DNA of 64,000 bases from Marinilactibacillus sp042660675 (lineage in GTDB: Bacteria > Bacillota > Bacilli > Lactobacillales > Carnobacteriaceae_A). Under the pieces are notes generated by a model, which saw nothing but the letters and a program-made list of their open reading frames with translations, did not search any database and was not told where the DNA came from. Shown piece after piece: positions 8,744-16,741 of this stretch. Every line of letters starts with the position of its first letter. The first letter of the stretch is position 1. The stretch lies in the NCBI RefSeq assembly GCF_042660675.1, contig NZ_JBHSUL010000002.1, forward strand, positions 1-64,000. The letters run 5' to 3'. The position numbers were made by a program, and so were the translations under genes.

Positions 8744-10201
8744 CTACTTACGTGCTTTATTTACTTTTAAATTTTTCCCTTTAATTGTACGATTTTGCAT
8801 TTCAGAAATGACGTAAGGTCCTTTACCATTCATGATTTCGATATAGGTCACATTTTCCTGAATCGTGATAATACCGATATCTTCTGCTGACACATCTCTA
8901 ATACTCGTTAACGTGCCTACGAAATCAATAGCGCGCAGTTTTTTCTTTTTCCCACCGTTAAAGTAAACCTTCGTGATATCTTTATTCAACTCTTTATTAC
9001 GGGCAATTTTAGGTGCCACTCGTGTATTTATTTTCTTTTCAAAAGCCGCTTTCGCACGTGTAACTGCACGCTCGTTAGGCGCCGTTATTTCCGTAAGCTC
9101 TTGATTACCATCGAATGTATAGTCACGAACTTCCTGCCAGCGTCTTCTGTCAGCGTTACTAACCATCGTTAAGGCTAATCCTGTTTTGCCTGCGCGACCC
9201 GTTCGACCTGTTCGGTGCGTATAGCTCTCTTTTTCAACAGGAACGTCATAGTTGACGACATGTGTCACGTTATCAATATCAATTCCACGAGCAGCTACGT
9301 CAGTTGCTACCAAGTAACGCAGTTTCCCAGAGCGGAATTCATCCATTACATCTAAGCGATCATCTTGATCCATACCGCCATGTAACTTATCAATTGGTAG
9401 ACCAGCTTTGTCCAAATAGCTGACAACACTATCTACCGCATCTTTGGTGTTACAAAAGATGATACAAGCATCTGGGTTCTCAATCGTTAACAAGTCTAAC
9501 AGCAGTTTTTCCTTAGCGGACTCTTCTACGTTAATATAAGAGTGTAAAATCTTAGGCGTGTTCTCCACTGAAGATTCCATTTTCACAGAAGCACGGTCAT
9601 CCTTCATATAAAAGCTAGCTAAACGATTGATTTCTGATGACATCGTCGCAGAAAACAGCATCGTTTGACGTTCTGTTGGTAGATGACCGATAATTTCTTC
9701 AACTTGTTCGATGAAGCCCATATTTAGCATTTCATCTGCTTCATCTAAAACCAAGCTGCTGATTTTATCGACTACTAATGTGCCTTCTTTTAAATGTTCT
9801 AAAATACGGCCTGGAGTACCGACAACAATGTGGCTTTTTTGTTTCAGTTCAGATTTCTGTATTTTGAAAGGTGACTTCCCAAATACTGCAGTAACTTTTA
9901 TCCGCTTCAATCGACCGACATTCATAAGATCGTCTTTGATTTGTAATGCTAATTCTCGAGTTGGAACCAAAATCAAAGATTGCGGCTTATTCTCTTCCCA
10001 CTCTACTTGTTCACAAAGCGGAATACCAAAGGCAACGGTCTTACCACTACCTGTCTGAGACTCAACAATAACATCCTGTTTCTCTAAGGCCAATGGAATA
10101 ACGGCTTCCTGTACCGCTGTCGGGTGAAAGTAACGTAAACTCGTTAGTGCCTTTGTTATTTCGGGGCTAATTTCAAATGTTTCAAATGATGGCTTATTCA
10201 T
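8744..10201 (-). CDS. dbpA: ATP-dependent RNA helicase DbpA (YxiN type)
   Basis: This 485-residue DEAD-box protein carries motif I SQTGSGKT, motif II LDEADEM, motif III SAT and the C-lobe HRTGRTGRAG. After residue 400 it has the DbpA RNA-recognition domain (KKLRAIDFVGTLTSIRDVSAEDIG). That domain docks on hairpin 92 of 23S rRNA, so the enzyme is expected to act in late assembly of the large ribosomal subunit. The length and domain order match B. subtilis YxiN. It is monocistronic. Confidence 0.92.
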   Translation of the reverse strand: MNKPSFETFEISPEITKALTSLRYFHPTAVQEAVIPLALEKQDVIVESQTGSGKTVAFGIPLCEQVEWEENKPQSLILVPTRELALQIKDDLMNVGRLKRIKVTAVFGKSPFKIQKSELKQKSHIVVGTPGRILEHLKEGTLVVDKISSLVLDEADEMLNMGFIEQVEEIIGHLPTERQTMLFSATMSSEINRLASFYMKDDRASVKMESSVENTPKILHSYINVEESAKEKLLLDLLTIENPDACIIFCNTKDAVDSVVSYLDKAGLPIDKLHGGMDQDDRLDVMDEFRSGKLRYLVATDVAARGIDIDNVTHVVNYDVPVEKESYTHRTGRTGRAGKTGLALTMVSNADRRRWQEVRDYTFDGNQELTEITAPNERAVTRAKAAFEKKINTRVAPKIARNKELNKDITKVYFNGGKKKKLRAIDFVGTLTSIRDVSAEDIGIITIQENVTYIEIMNGKGPYVISEMQNRTIKGKNLKVNKARK

Positions 10202-10301
10202 ATTTTCCTGCTTTCTTTTTTTCGCTGAATGGTTATAACAGACTCTTCTGTAGTCTAGAGTTTACCATTCTAATAGGCATCTATAAACGTTTTTATCGTA
10301 A

Positions 10302-10338
10302 ATTAAAAACAGAAACTCAGTTATGACTAAGTTCCTGC
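10302..10338 (-). terminator. Terminator of the DUF2691 gene
   Basis: The stem CAGAAACTCAG / CTAAGTTCCTG (positions 10310-10320 and 10327-10337) has a TTTTTAATTT tail on the minus strand. Confidence 0.65.
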
Positions 10339-10408
10339 TTACGATCCATTTAATAAACTCTTGTATGTTTTCAATAAATGTATGCAACTATAGACTAATT
10401 TATGGTGT

Positions 10409-10879
10409 TTACCAAGCAATAAGCGTAGTATTGCTATCAATTTCATCTTCCAAGTAACTCACATTTTCATATCCTAAGATGATTGCCTTTGTATATAAGT
10501 TTTCAATAATCATCTGGTTCTTAGAGTAGATAGTAGTGTAAGAAGAATCTACCAGATTCAATACAAACTGACAGTCACTTTCCAGAAATTCTTCGTACGT
10601 TGCGACTTCTTTTGCATCTGAATTCTTAGGAAAACCTTTTAAGTCACAAAAAATCAGATAGTACTCTTGTTTTGAGATCAATTTGTACAGTTTTTCTCCA
10701 CTTATTCCCTCCATTTGCCAGTCTATAGGGAAAAGAGACTCTCCGATTGTATGATTTTGAATTCTATAAGATTCTCCTCCACCGATCCACCAGTTCATAT
10801 CCTTTAAATTTGTTTCCTCTAGAATATCAAGTAGATGCTGTCCATAATTATTGTGAATTTCAAACGCTAATCCTTTCAT
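10409..10879 (-). CDS. DUF2691 family protein
   Basis: This 156-residue cytosolic protein starts MKGLAFEIHNNYGQHLLDIL and contains an FCDLKGFPK segment, a pattern I associate with the DUF2691 family of Bacillus and relatives. No catalytic motif or membrane segment is seen, and no function is established for the family. It has its own terminator and stands alone between dbpA and the glyoxalase gene. Confidence 0.7.
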   Translation of the reverse strand: MKGLAFEIHNNYGQHLLDILEETNLKDMNWWIGGGESYRIQNHTIGESLFPIDWQMEGISGEKLYKLISKQEYYLIFCDLKGFPKNSDAKEVATYEEFLESDCQFVLNLVDSSYTTIYSKNQMIIENLYTKAIILGYENVSYLEDEIDSNTTLIAW

Positions 10880-11061
10880 CTCATCACTCCTCTACTTGTT
10901 TTTATTTATGTACTTCTTTTATGAGTACTACCACTTTTCAGCATCACATTAATTCATTTATTCTATTATCACTTTCGGTGTGAAAGATTTGGGTATTAAC
11001 TTTCACTTATTGTACTTATTCATGCTAGAATAAAGGTAATAAATTATTGGAGGATGATAGT

Positions 11062-11442
11062 ATGAACCAAAAACTTGTTGAAATTTGTTTACGCATTAGA
11101 GATCTTGAGGCTACTTTAGACTTCTACACGAATCTATTTGATTTTGAAGTTGCCAGCCACAGAAAATTCCCTGAAAATAAATTTGATTTAGTTTATCTAA
11201 ACTCTCCTGGTTCTTCTGTACAAATTGAGCTTACTTACAATTACGATGCAGATCCATACACTGTAGGAGATGGCTTCAGTCATTTAGGTGTAACTGTTGG
11301 TGACTTAGAAAAAATGCATGAAATTTGTAAAGCTTCTGCATACGAAACTGGTGAGTTAAAAGGACTTTCAGGTGGCACACCATCTTATTTCTTCGTGACT
11401 GACCCTGATGGTTACCGTATTGAAGTAAAACGCGAAAAATAA
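11062..11442 (+). CDS. gloA: Glyoxalase I-like (VOC superfamily) protein
   Basis: The start is ATG 11062, preceded by TTGGAGG, rather than the upstream ATG at 11047. This gives a 126-residue protein. It contains the VOC pattern with SVQIELTYN, FSHLGVTV and FFVTDPDGYRIEV, as in lactoylglutathione lyase, which isomerises the methylglyoxal-thiol hemithioacetal. Three of the four expected metal ligands are seen (Glu in IELTYN, His in FSHLG, Glu in YRIEV). The first, normally a His in the opening strand, is Glu here (LVEICLRI). It may use another metal or a different thiol. It is monocistronic. Confidence 0.8.
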   Translation: MNQKLVEICLRIRDLEATLDFYTNLFDFEVASHRKFPENKFDLVYLNSPGSSVQIELTYNYDADPYTVGDGFSHLGVTVGDLEKMHEICKASAYETGELKGLSGGTPSYFFVTDPDGYRIEVKREK

Positions 11443-11454
11443 TTTTTGAATAGT

Positions 11455-11503
11455 ATAAAAGTAAGCATATTGGAGACAACCATTATGCTTACTTTTTTTG
11501 TAT
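11455..11503 (+). terminator. Terminator of gloA
   Basis: The stem AAGTAAGCAT / ATGCTTACTT is followed by a run of seven T, directly downstream of the glyoxalase stop. Confidence 0.8.
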
Positions 11504-11525
11504 GATTATTTTACATATATAACCA

Positions 11526-11539
11526 CTACTTATGATAAG
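11526..11539. repeat. Left copy of the 14-bp direct repeat CTACTTATGATAAG (att-like)
   Basis: It is identical over 14 bases to the 3' end of rlmH at 16251-16264. The two copies bracket the three-gene accessory island. Read on the other strand the core is CTTATCATAAGTAG, which resembles the att core known from staphylococcal SCC elements. Confidence 0.75.
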
Positions 11540-11760
11540 ATTCTCTGTAGTATGTCTAAATGAGGATTTTTATACTTTATTGTGGTGATATAGATATTCA
11601 AAATTAATATTAACTTTTCAAAACTTCCTATAATGGATTATCTTAACTTCTCTGTATTTTCACTCACGGCTTTTTTAATTCGTCTTGCTATTGTTTAAGA
11701 TGTGTAAGATCTAAATTTTTTATACTTAAATTAACTAAAAGATTAAAATTGAAAATTTGA

Positions 11761-12879
11761 TTAAAACCTATTGTACTTATTAACAAAATAACTAGCTGTA
11801 CTTTCAAAATCGCCATATACAAATTTTTTATTTATTTGTAATAAGTCTAGCATTTCTCCAATATTAAATTTTGAGTCGGTTATTTTAATAATGTGATTCG
11901 ACTCAATACTTTGAACTGTGTATTCTCTATAACCATGAGACTTGGATGGAATTCGTTCGAAATAATTTTGATATATAAATATTCCTTTTTGGTTAATACC
12001 TCTTTTAAAATTTAATATTGGCTTGTATGTCATAGGTAGTAAACCATTTATATATTTCGGCCACTTACTTTCAAGGTTTAGTAGCACTCTAAAATAACGC
12101 AAGTATAACAAGTAAGCTGTCACATTATGATTAGGAGAATTATTAAAAATAGTCTTTTCTATATCTTTTCGCATCATGTTATCATATATTGGCACATGGA
12201 TAGAATATTTATTTTCTTGATTTATACATTCTATTTCACTAAAAATCTCATCCTCAATAGTCATGATTTCAGTTGAATCATAAAGGATTTCTCTATTTTT
12301 CATTTGTTTGAAATGCTGTAAATCATTATTTAATCGTTTGAACCTTCTATAAAACTCTTTTGGGTGGTTTTCCTCAAAGTAACGAAATTTATGAATGATT
12401 TTTTCTAATATATTTAGATCATCTGAAAAAGTAAGTTCAAAAATACTACCTTCATCGATAGCATATTCTTCAATAAAATCCGTCATATCTAATAATGGTG
12501 TATTTAAAATGTGTATATATCCAGGTGTGGTCATATTTTCTTGATTTGAAACCGCAAAATACAATGCGATTAATGGATTTTCAGTAAAGTCTAACAAGTT
12601 CGTAGGTATTCCGTGATGCTGACAAAAAGCTAGAAATCTTTTTCTAGTATCGTTATTTATATCGTTCCAAACTTCGTATTTAAAATCTTTAATAATTCTT
12701 TTGAACGGATAACCTTGATGTAATGATCCCTTTTCTAATAAATCCATCCTAAAAGCCGTAGAATCCATTTTATCGTAAAACTTAGATTGACCTCGGTAAT
12801 ATAGTGGATAATCGCTTTCTTCTTGTAACTTTTTAATTAAATCAATATATTGAGAAACACTATTAACTTCATATAACAA
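11761..12879 (-). CDS. FRG domain-containing protein (first copy)
   Basis: This 372-residue protein has an N-terminal FRG domain marked by YPLYYRGQSKF near residue 26 and by the HHGIPTNLLDFTENPLIALYFA block near residues 88-110. The C-terminal half contains GIFIYQNYFER, where FRG proteins often have a GxF(V/I) element. It starts at TTG 12879, preceded by AGGAGG at 10 bases. The biochemical function of FRG domains is not settled. They often sit in accessory and phage-defence regions. The gene lies in an AT-rich island, and a perfect octamer repeat lies about 65 bases upstream of its start. Confidence 0.85.
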   Translation of the reverse strand: MLYEVNSVSQYIDLIKKLQEESDYPLYYRGQSKFYDKMDSTAFRMDLLEKGSLHQGYPFKRIIKDFKYEVWNDINNDTRKRFLAFCQHHGIPTNLLDFTENPLIALYFAVSNQENMTTPGYIHILNTPLLDMTDFIEEYAIDEGSIFELTFSDDLNILEKIIHKFRYFEENHPKEFYRRFKRLNNDLQHFKQMKNREILYDSTEIMTIEDEIFSEIECINQENKYSIHVPIYDNMMRKDIEKTIFNNSPNHNVTAYLLYLRYFRVLLNLESKWPKYINGLLPMTYKPILNFKRGINQKGIFIYQNYFERIPSKSHGYREYTVQSIESNHIIKITDSKFNIGEMLDLLQINKKFVYGDFESTASYFVNKYNRF

Positions 12880-13213
12880 TACTTACTAACCTCCTATCTG
12901 ATATACTCCAATTTCAAAAAAAAAAACAACCCCACTCCTTGCTACTTTACTACTTTACTACTTTACTACTTTTAATATATTTTACGCTAATCCTACTTTA
13001 AATAACTTCTGTATATTAATGACCAATGTTATTTCGAATAACCTTTGTTCTTCTACAATGAAATATCTATTTCTTTTTTTCGTCTCTAACAACGATAATT
13101 TTTATATCTTTAATAAGAGAATATGTCCCTATCAGCTTATTTATGATGATCCTTTATAAATAAATACTTGATTACTACTAAACAAAAAGTATTAAATTAG
13201 AAAATCTCAAAAA
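12880..13213. other. Intergenic gap between the two FRG genes
   Basis: This 334-base gap contains the ribosome site of the first FRG gene, an 11-base homopolymeric A run (12916-12926), an octamer tandem repeat (12943-12974) and otherwise AT-rich sequence. No ORF or clear terminator is visible, so the promoter of the first FRG gene probably lies here. Confidence 0.7.
12943..12974. repeat. Octamer tandem repeat (TACTTTAC, almost four units)
   Basis: Three exact units of TACTTTAC are followed by a fourth with changes only in its last two bases. The array lies 5' of the first FRG gene, together with an A11 run, in the region expected to hold its promoter or leader. Confidence 0.9.
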
Positions 13214-14416
13214 TTAGTTCCTTAAGTGCTTCTGTAGTAAATAATCCCCTACATTATCATGATCTGAAAATAGTGTGGCCTTAGTAATTCCAATTTTTTG
13301 TAATTCTTTAAATATTTTTGCTTTATTATTTATTAACACTTTATTATCAGCTTTAATATTCATATTGAAAGCTTCCTCTATATTACTGTTATCAAATGCT
13401 AGCTGATAAATAAAAGCTCCATTTTGTATTTTCATTCTATCAAATGCCACATCGGACTTTACTAAAATATTTGGAAAGTAAAAACCTGTTTCATTATCAA
13501 TACTTAATCTAGTTGATTTAATGTTTAAGCTTTCAGAAAGAATCAAATATTGTAATTTAAGACCAATTATTATAACTACTATTCGTCTAATTTTGTTATG
13601 GTCTGGAAAAATATTCTTATACTCTAAACTTTTTAAATAATTAGTTACAGTATGGTTTTCTCCAAAATCTAATTCTTGTTTGTATTCGTCCGCTTTGCTA
13701 CCTATTATAAAAAATTTATTTTCAAGTTTTTTTATTAGATACTCAAACATATCGTATTCATTATCTGGCAATGATTTTAAAGAATTATACAAAACTTCTT
13801 CTGGAGTTAAATTTATATTGTCTAAACTTGTTAAGTATTTTCTTTTAATTAATCTTCTAATTTGATCTATAGTTTTCTTTAGAATAAAATCAAGAGATTT
13901 AAACTCTAGATCTATTAGGCTATTAAAAAGTTCGGGCAAAAAAATATTATCGCCTCGAATTAATTGTTTATAATCTAACTCTTCTGAGTTTTTCATTGCT
14001 TCTGTAAAATCAAGGAACTGTTTTTTTTCAAATATATGCACAATAGCTTTATTATTATCTCTTTTTCCACTTTTATCATAATTTTCTGTTGCACAAGCAA
14101 AATAAAGTGCCACTAGGGGATTAGAAGTAATATCTACAAGTGGAGTGGGTAACCCATGGTGTTGTGCATAATAAATAAAGTTTTCTCTTTCCACTGGAGA
14201 GAGTTCATGTGCTATTTCGAAATAATATTCTTTTAATAGTTCTTTATGATTGATTAATTTGCTATTTCCAAAAAGTTCTTTGTGTTTCCTATACGCTGAT
14301 GCCAAAATACTTGAATAATTCTGACTGTTTTCTCCACGATAGAAGTATCTATTTTCGTCATAATCTTCGAGTAGATGAATAAACTCCTGAAGTGATTCAA
14401 TCTCTTTAATTAGCAC
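13214..14416 (-). CDS. FRG domain-containing protein (second copy)
   Basis: This 400-residue protein has the same plan as the neighbouring FRG protein: YFYRGENSQ near residue 24, then YYAQHHGLPTPLVDITSNPLVALYFA near residues 83-108, and a distal GAFIYQLAF element. Outside these blocks the two copies are quite different, so this is an old or separately acquired pair rather than a recent duplication. The start is GTG 14416, preceded by AAGGAGA at 7 bases. The middle of the protein is Lys- and Ile-rich with AT-biased codons. No partner domain is fused to it. Confidence 0.85.
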   Translation of the reverse strand: MLIKEIESLQEFIHLLEDYDENRYFYRGENSQNYSSILASAYRKHKELFGNSKLINHKELLKEYYFEIAHELSPVERENFIYYAQHHGLPTPLVDITSNPLVALYFACATENYDKSGKRDNNKAIVHIFEKKQFLDFTEAMKNSEELDYKQLIRGDNIFLPELFNSLIDLEFKSLDFILKKTIDQIRRLIKRKYLTSLDNINLTPEEVLYNSLKSLPDNEYDMFEYLIKKLENKFFIIGSKADEYKQELDFGENHTVTNYLKSLEYKNIFPDHNKIRRIVVIIIGLKLQYLILSESLNIKSTRLSIDNETGFYFPNILVKSDVAFDRMKIQNGAFIYQLAFDNSNIEEAFNMNIKADNKVLINNKAKIFKELQKIGITKATLFSDHDNVGDYLLQKHLRN

Positions 14417-14546
14417 TTAAATTTCTCCTTATCTAGACTTTTAAACTACATTGAAGTTTAACTTGATGTTTAAAAATATAATTTAAGGCATCAATAATTA
14501 CTACATTTACTTTTATAAAATAGTGAAATCTTTATATAAGAGTTAT

Positions 14547-16121
14547 TTAATCGTGTTCTTTTTCGCAACTCTCACAGAAAGCTCCAAAAAGAGATCCTCT
14601 TGGATAAAATAGTCCACAGTCTGGACAAAGATCCCAATTGGAAGAACAAGATTCACAAATTCTCTCACCATTATTTTTAAAGTAATTAGCATGATTTTTA
14701 TTGCATTCAGAACAAATTTCGTTATAATAAATTTTTTCGTCGTTATGTGGACTACTCGTTTCTACACAATCAACAATACTTAGATCAAAAAAATCGAAAT
14801 TAATATTTTCAATTTCTAATAGTTCTTCTTCTTCTATATCACGCAAGATTGGTTGTTCTTCTTCTATCACATCGTTAACTGATTTTATAGGGATTGTTAT
14901 TTGTATATTGAATGAAATCTTAACATCATACGCAAACGTAACATTCATATCATCATAAACTCGAACTTCTGCTTTAATGTCGCAAAGTGCTTCTGCAATT
15001 GATTCAATAATAAAATGATCAGAATTAGTATAGAGTACACTATCAATTATTTCAAATTTTGAAATATCCAAAACTTCAACATCATTTATTACGTCTGGAA
15101 CATAATTTTGAAACTCACCATCGTGTATAAATGATGCGGTTAGTCCCAATTCTTCTTCTATTGATTCTATTTTGTTATGCTGATCTAGCAATTCATTTGC
15201 TTTTAATTCTGCATTTAAAGTGTATACATCTTTTAACACTCCAATTTTTTCTGTTATATTGTGTGTTTGGATTCGGTGAATCATCAAATTAAAAAAATCA
15301 CCCGTAGATAACATCAAAAAATTGTCATCACTAAGTTCTGTCTCATTTACAAATTCTTCTACTAATAATGGATGCATGCTCAAAATTTTTCCTTGATTGT
15401 TTAAGGTCCACCAATCATCTTTTACATCACTTGTTATAAACAACACGGAGCTTTGATTTTCTTTTGCTTTTTTTAATATTTCTTTCCAAAGAACTAAATC
15501 CCCAAACTTATTGACTTTTGAAACATCTTCTTTATCTTTTTCTATGTCCCTATATCCTGGAGGAAATTCTAATCGAAATCGAACATCTCCTTCTGCAAAA
15601 ATACTAATTTTTTCAAATTTTGTGAAACCTGGCCCGATTTTGCCATCTGAACGAAGCTCATCTATCAGTATTTTGGCATTATTTTCTTGGAAATATTCAT
15701 AGCTAGCCTGAATTTGGCTTTCTATGCTTTCCTCATACTCTGTAGATATATCTTTTAATCGAGTTAGTTCTTCTCTGACTCGATTTTCTAAGTCATTTAC
15801 TTGTGGATAAAAAAATTTTTTAGCATTTAATAATGATTTATTTAATTTTCTTTCAAGACTGTTAGCACTCTGTTCTACTCCAGTAGCTATCTTTTTAAAT
15901 TGATTAAATTGAGCTTGGTATATTATTTCGTAATTTTTAAGGAATTCATCAGATACTTGTTTAGGAAGCCATATATTCTCAATTTCTTTTCGATAAATCT
16001 TCAATAAACTTTTTGAAGTATCCGGACTATATCTATATAAATCAAGTAGCGAGCTACTGTCAAGTACAATTATTGGGTTCATATCTTCCATAAAACTATT
16101 AAAATCTTCCGTATTAATCAT
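14547..16121 (-). CDS. PIN-like (PIN_8-type) protein with C-terminal zinc knuckles
   Basis: This 524-residue protein starts at ATG 16121 after AGGGGGAA. The first 260 residues resemble the PIN_8-type nuclease fold: IIVLDSSSLLDLYR with a first acidic residue near 19, a long helical coiled insert, KFGDLVLWKEIL near 205, and LFITSDVKDDWW near 227. The acidic set expected of a metal-dependent RNase is present. A variable middle is followed by two Cys-rich clusters in the last 60 residues (CSECN...CESC and CPDCG...CESCE), likely zinc-binding and able to recognise nucleic acid or protein. It is the gene nearest rlmH in the island. No antitoxin-type gene is adjacent. The domain calls are from motifs only. 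Confidence 0.75.
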   Translation of the reverse strand: MINTEDFNSFMEDMNPIIVLDSSSLLDLYRYSPDTSKSLLKIYRKEIENIWLPKQVSDEFLKNYEIIYQAQFNQFKKIATGVEQSANSLERKLNKSLLNAKKFFYPQVNDLENRVREELTRLKDISTEYEESIESQIQASYEYFQENNAKILIDELRSDGKIGPGFTKFEKISIFAEGDVRFRLEFPPGYRDIEKDKEDVSKVNKFGDLVLWKEILKKAKENQSSVLFITSDVKDDWWTLNNQGKILSMHPLLVEEFVNETELSDDNFLMLSTGDFFNLMIHRIQTHNITEKIGVLKDVYTLNAELKANELLDQHNKIESIEEELGLTASFIHDGEFQNYVPDVINDVEVLDISKFEIIDSVLYTNSDHFIIESIAEALCDIKAEVRVYDDMNVTFAYDVKISFNIQITIPIKSVNDVIEEEQPILRDIEEEELLEIENINFDFFDLSIVDCVETSSPHNDEKIYYNEICSECNKNHANYFKNNGERICESCSSNWDLCPDCGLFYPRGSLFGAFCESCEKEHD

Positions 16122-16239
16122 TTATTTCCCCCTAAATCTTTATGTAGCAGTCTATCAGAGACTACTATTACTATAAACTTGTTTTTTATAAAATAAATTC
16201 TAAATTTACTTTTTAAATTATTTAGTTACTAGTAGCCTC

Positions 16240-16250
16240 AAAAACCTCAT
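16240..16250. repeat. Right terminal motif, possible inverted repeat of the island
   Basis: AAAAACCTCAT directly abuts the right direct repeat. Its reverse complement ATGAGGTTTTT resembles ATGAGGATTTTT at 11560-11571 near the left end. The positions are not symmetric (0 and 20 bases from the direct repeats), so this may be coincidence. Confidence 0.3.
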
Positions 16251-16264
16251 CTACTTATGATAAG
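16251..16264. repeat. Right copy of the 14-bp direct repeat, within the rlmH 3' end
   Basis: CTACTTATGATAAG covers the rlmH stop codon and the codons for the C-terminal Tyr-His-Lys on the minus strand. It is identical to 11526-11539. Confidence 0.75.
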
Positions 16265-16730
16265 GCTCATTCCTCATAATTCTAAAAGCACGGTAGATCT
16301 GTTCTATTAAGATCAATCTCATCAATTGATGCGGATACGTCATTTTGCCGAAGGAGATGGTTTCATCACTACGCTTCATGACGGCTTCGCTTAATCCTAG
16401 TGAGCCACCGATCACAAAGACAATGCTGCTATTTCCGTGCAGCATCAGTTGTTGGATTTCTTTGGAGAACGATTCCGATGAACGTTCTTTTGATTTGATC
16501 GCAAGCGAAAATACATAAGCCTGGTTAGGAATTTTTGCGAGGATTCTTTCGCCTTCTTTGTCTTTGACTTGCGTCATTTCGGCATCGCTTAATTCTTCTG
16601 GCGCTTTTTCGTCAGGAACTTCAACGATTTTGAATTTTGTATAAGCGCCTAGTCGTTTCGCGTATTCTTTTATACCTTCAATCAGATATTTCTCTTTTAA
16701 CTTCCCTACAGAGATAATTGTAATATCCAT
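16251..16730 (-). CDS. rlmH: 23S rRNA (pseudouridine1915-N3)-methyltransferase RlmH
   Basis: This 159-residue SPOUT methyltransferase starts MDITIISVGKLKEKYL. It has the SAM-binding FVIGGSLGLSEAV near residue 103 and the C-terminal MRNEPYHK, all diagnostic of RlmH (orfX, YydA). It methylates pseudouridine 1915 in helix 69 of 23S rRNA in the assembled 70S ribosome. The length is normal. The 3' end is intact although an accessory island abuts it, as in SCC integrations, where the repeat preserves the reading frame. It lies next to ohrR, with htrA and the walRK operon beyond, as in many Firmicutes. Confidence 0.95.
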   Translation of the reverse strand: MDITIISVGKLKEKYLIEGIKEYAKRLGAYTKFKIVEVPDEKAPEELSDAEMTQVKDKEGERILAKIPNQAYVFSLAIKSKERSSESFSKEIQQLMLHGNSSIVFVIGGSLGLSEAVMKRSDETISFGKMTYPHQLMRLILIEQIYRAFRIMRNEPYHK

Positions 16731-16741
16731 TTTATGCCACC

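Larger units (their letters stand above)
11443..11760. other. Intergenic gap holding the gloA terminator and the left island boundary
   Basis: Apart from the terminator and the 14-bp repeat at 11526-11539, this 318-base stretch is AT-rich and shows no credible ORF, RNA gene or terminator for the minus-strand FRG gene that ends at 11761. Confidence 0.7.
11526..16264. mobile_element. Candidate SCC-like genomic island at the rlmH 3' end, without recombinase
   Basis: About 4.7 kb, clearly more AT-rich than the flanks, lies exactly between two copies of CTACTTATGATAAG. The right copy is the last codons and stop of rlmH, the integration site of SCC elements in staphylococci. The cargo is two FRG-domain proteins and a PIN-like protein. 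All are transcribed toward the left end, and all look like horizontally shared defence or toxin-type genes. No ccrA/ccrB/ccrC serine recombinase, integrase or transposase is present. The element would therefore be a remnant, or would be mobilised in trans. The repeats and gene content are seen directly; the mobility is inference. Confidence 0.6.

Noticed and set aside
12943..12974. CRISPR array
   Set aside because: The units are 8 bases without spacers, and there are no cas genes in the window. It is a simple tandem repeat.
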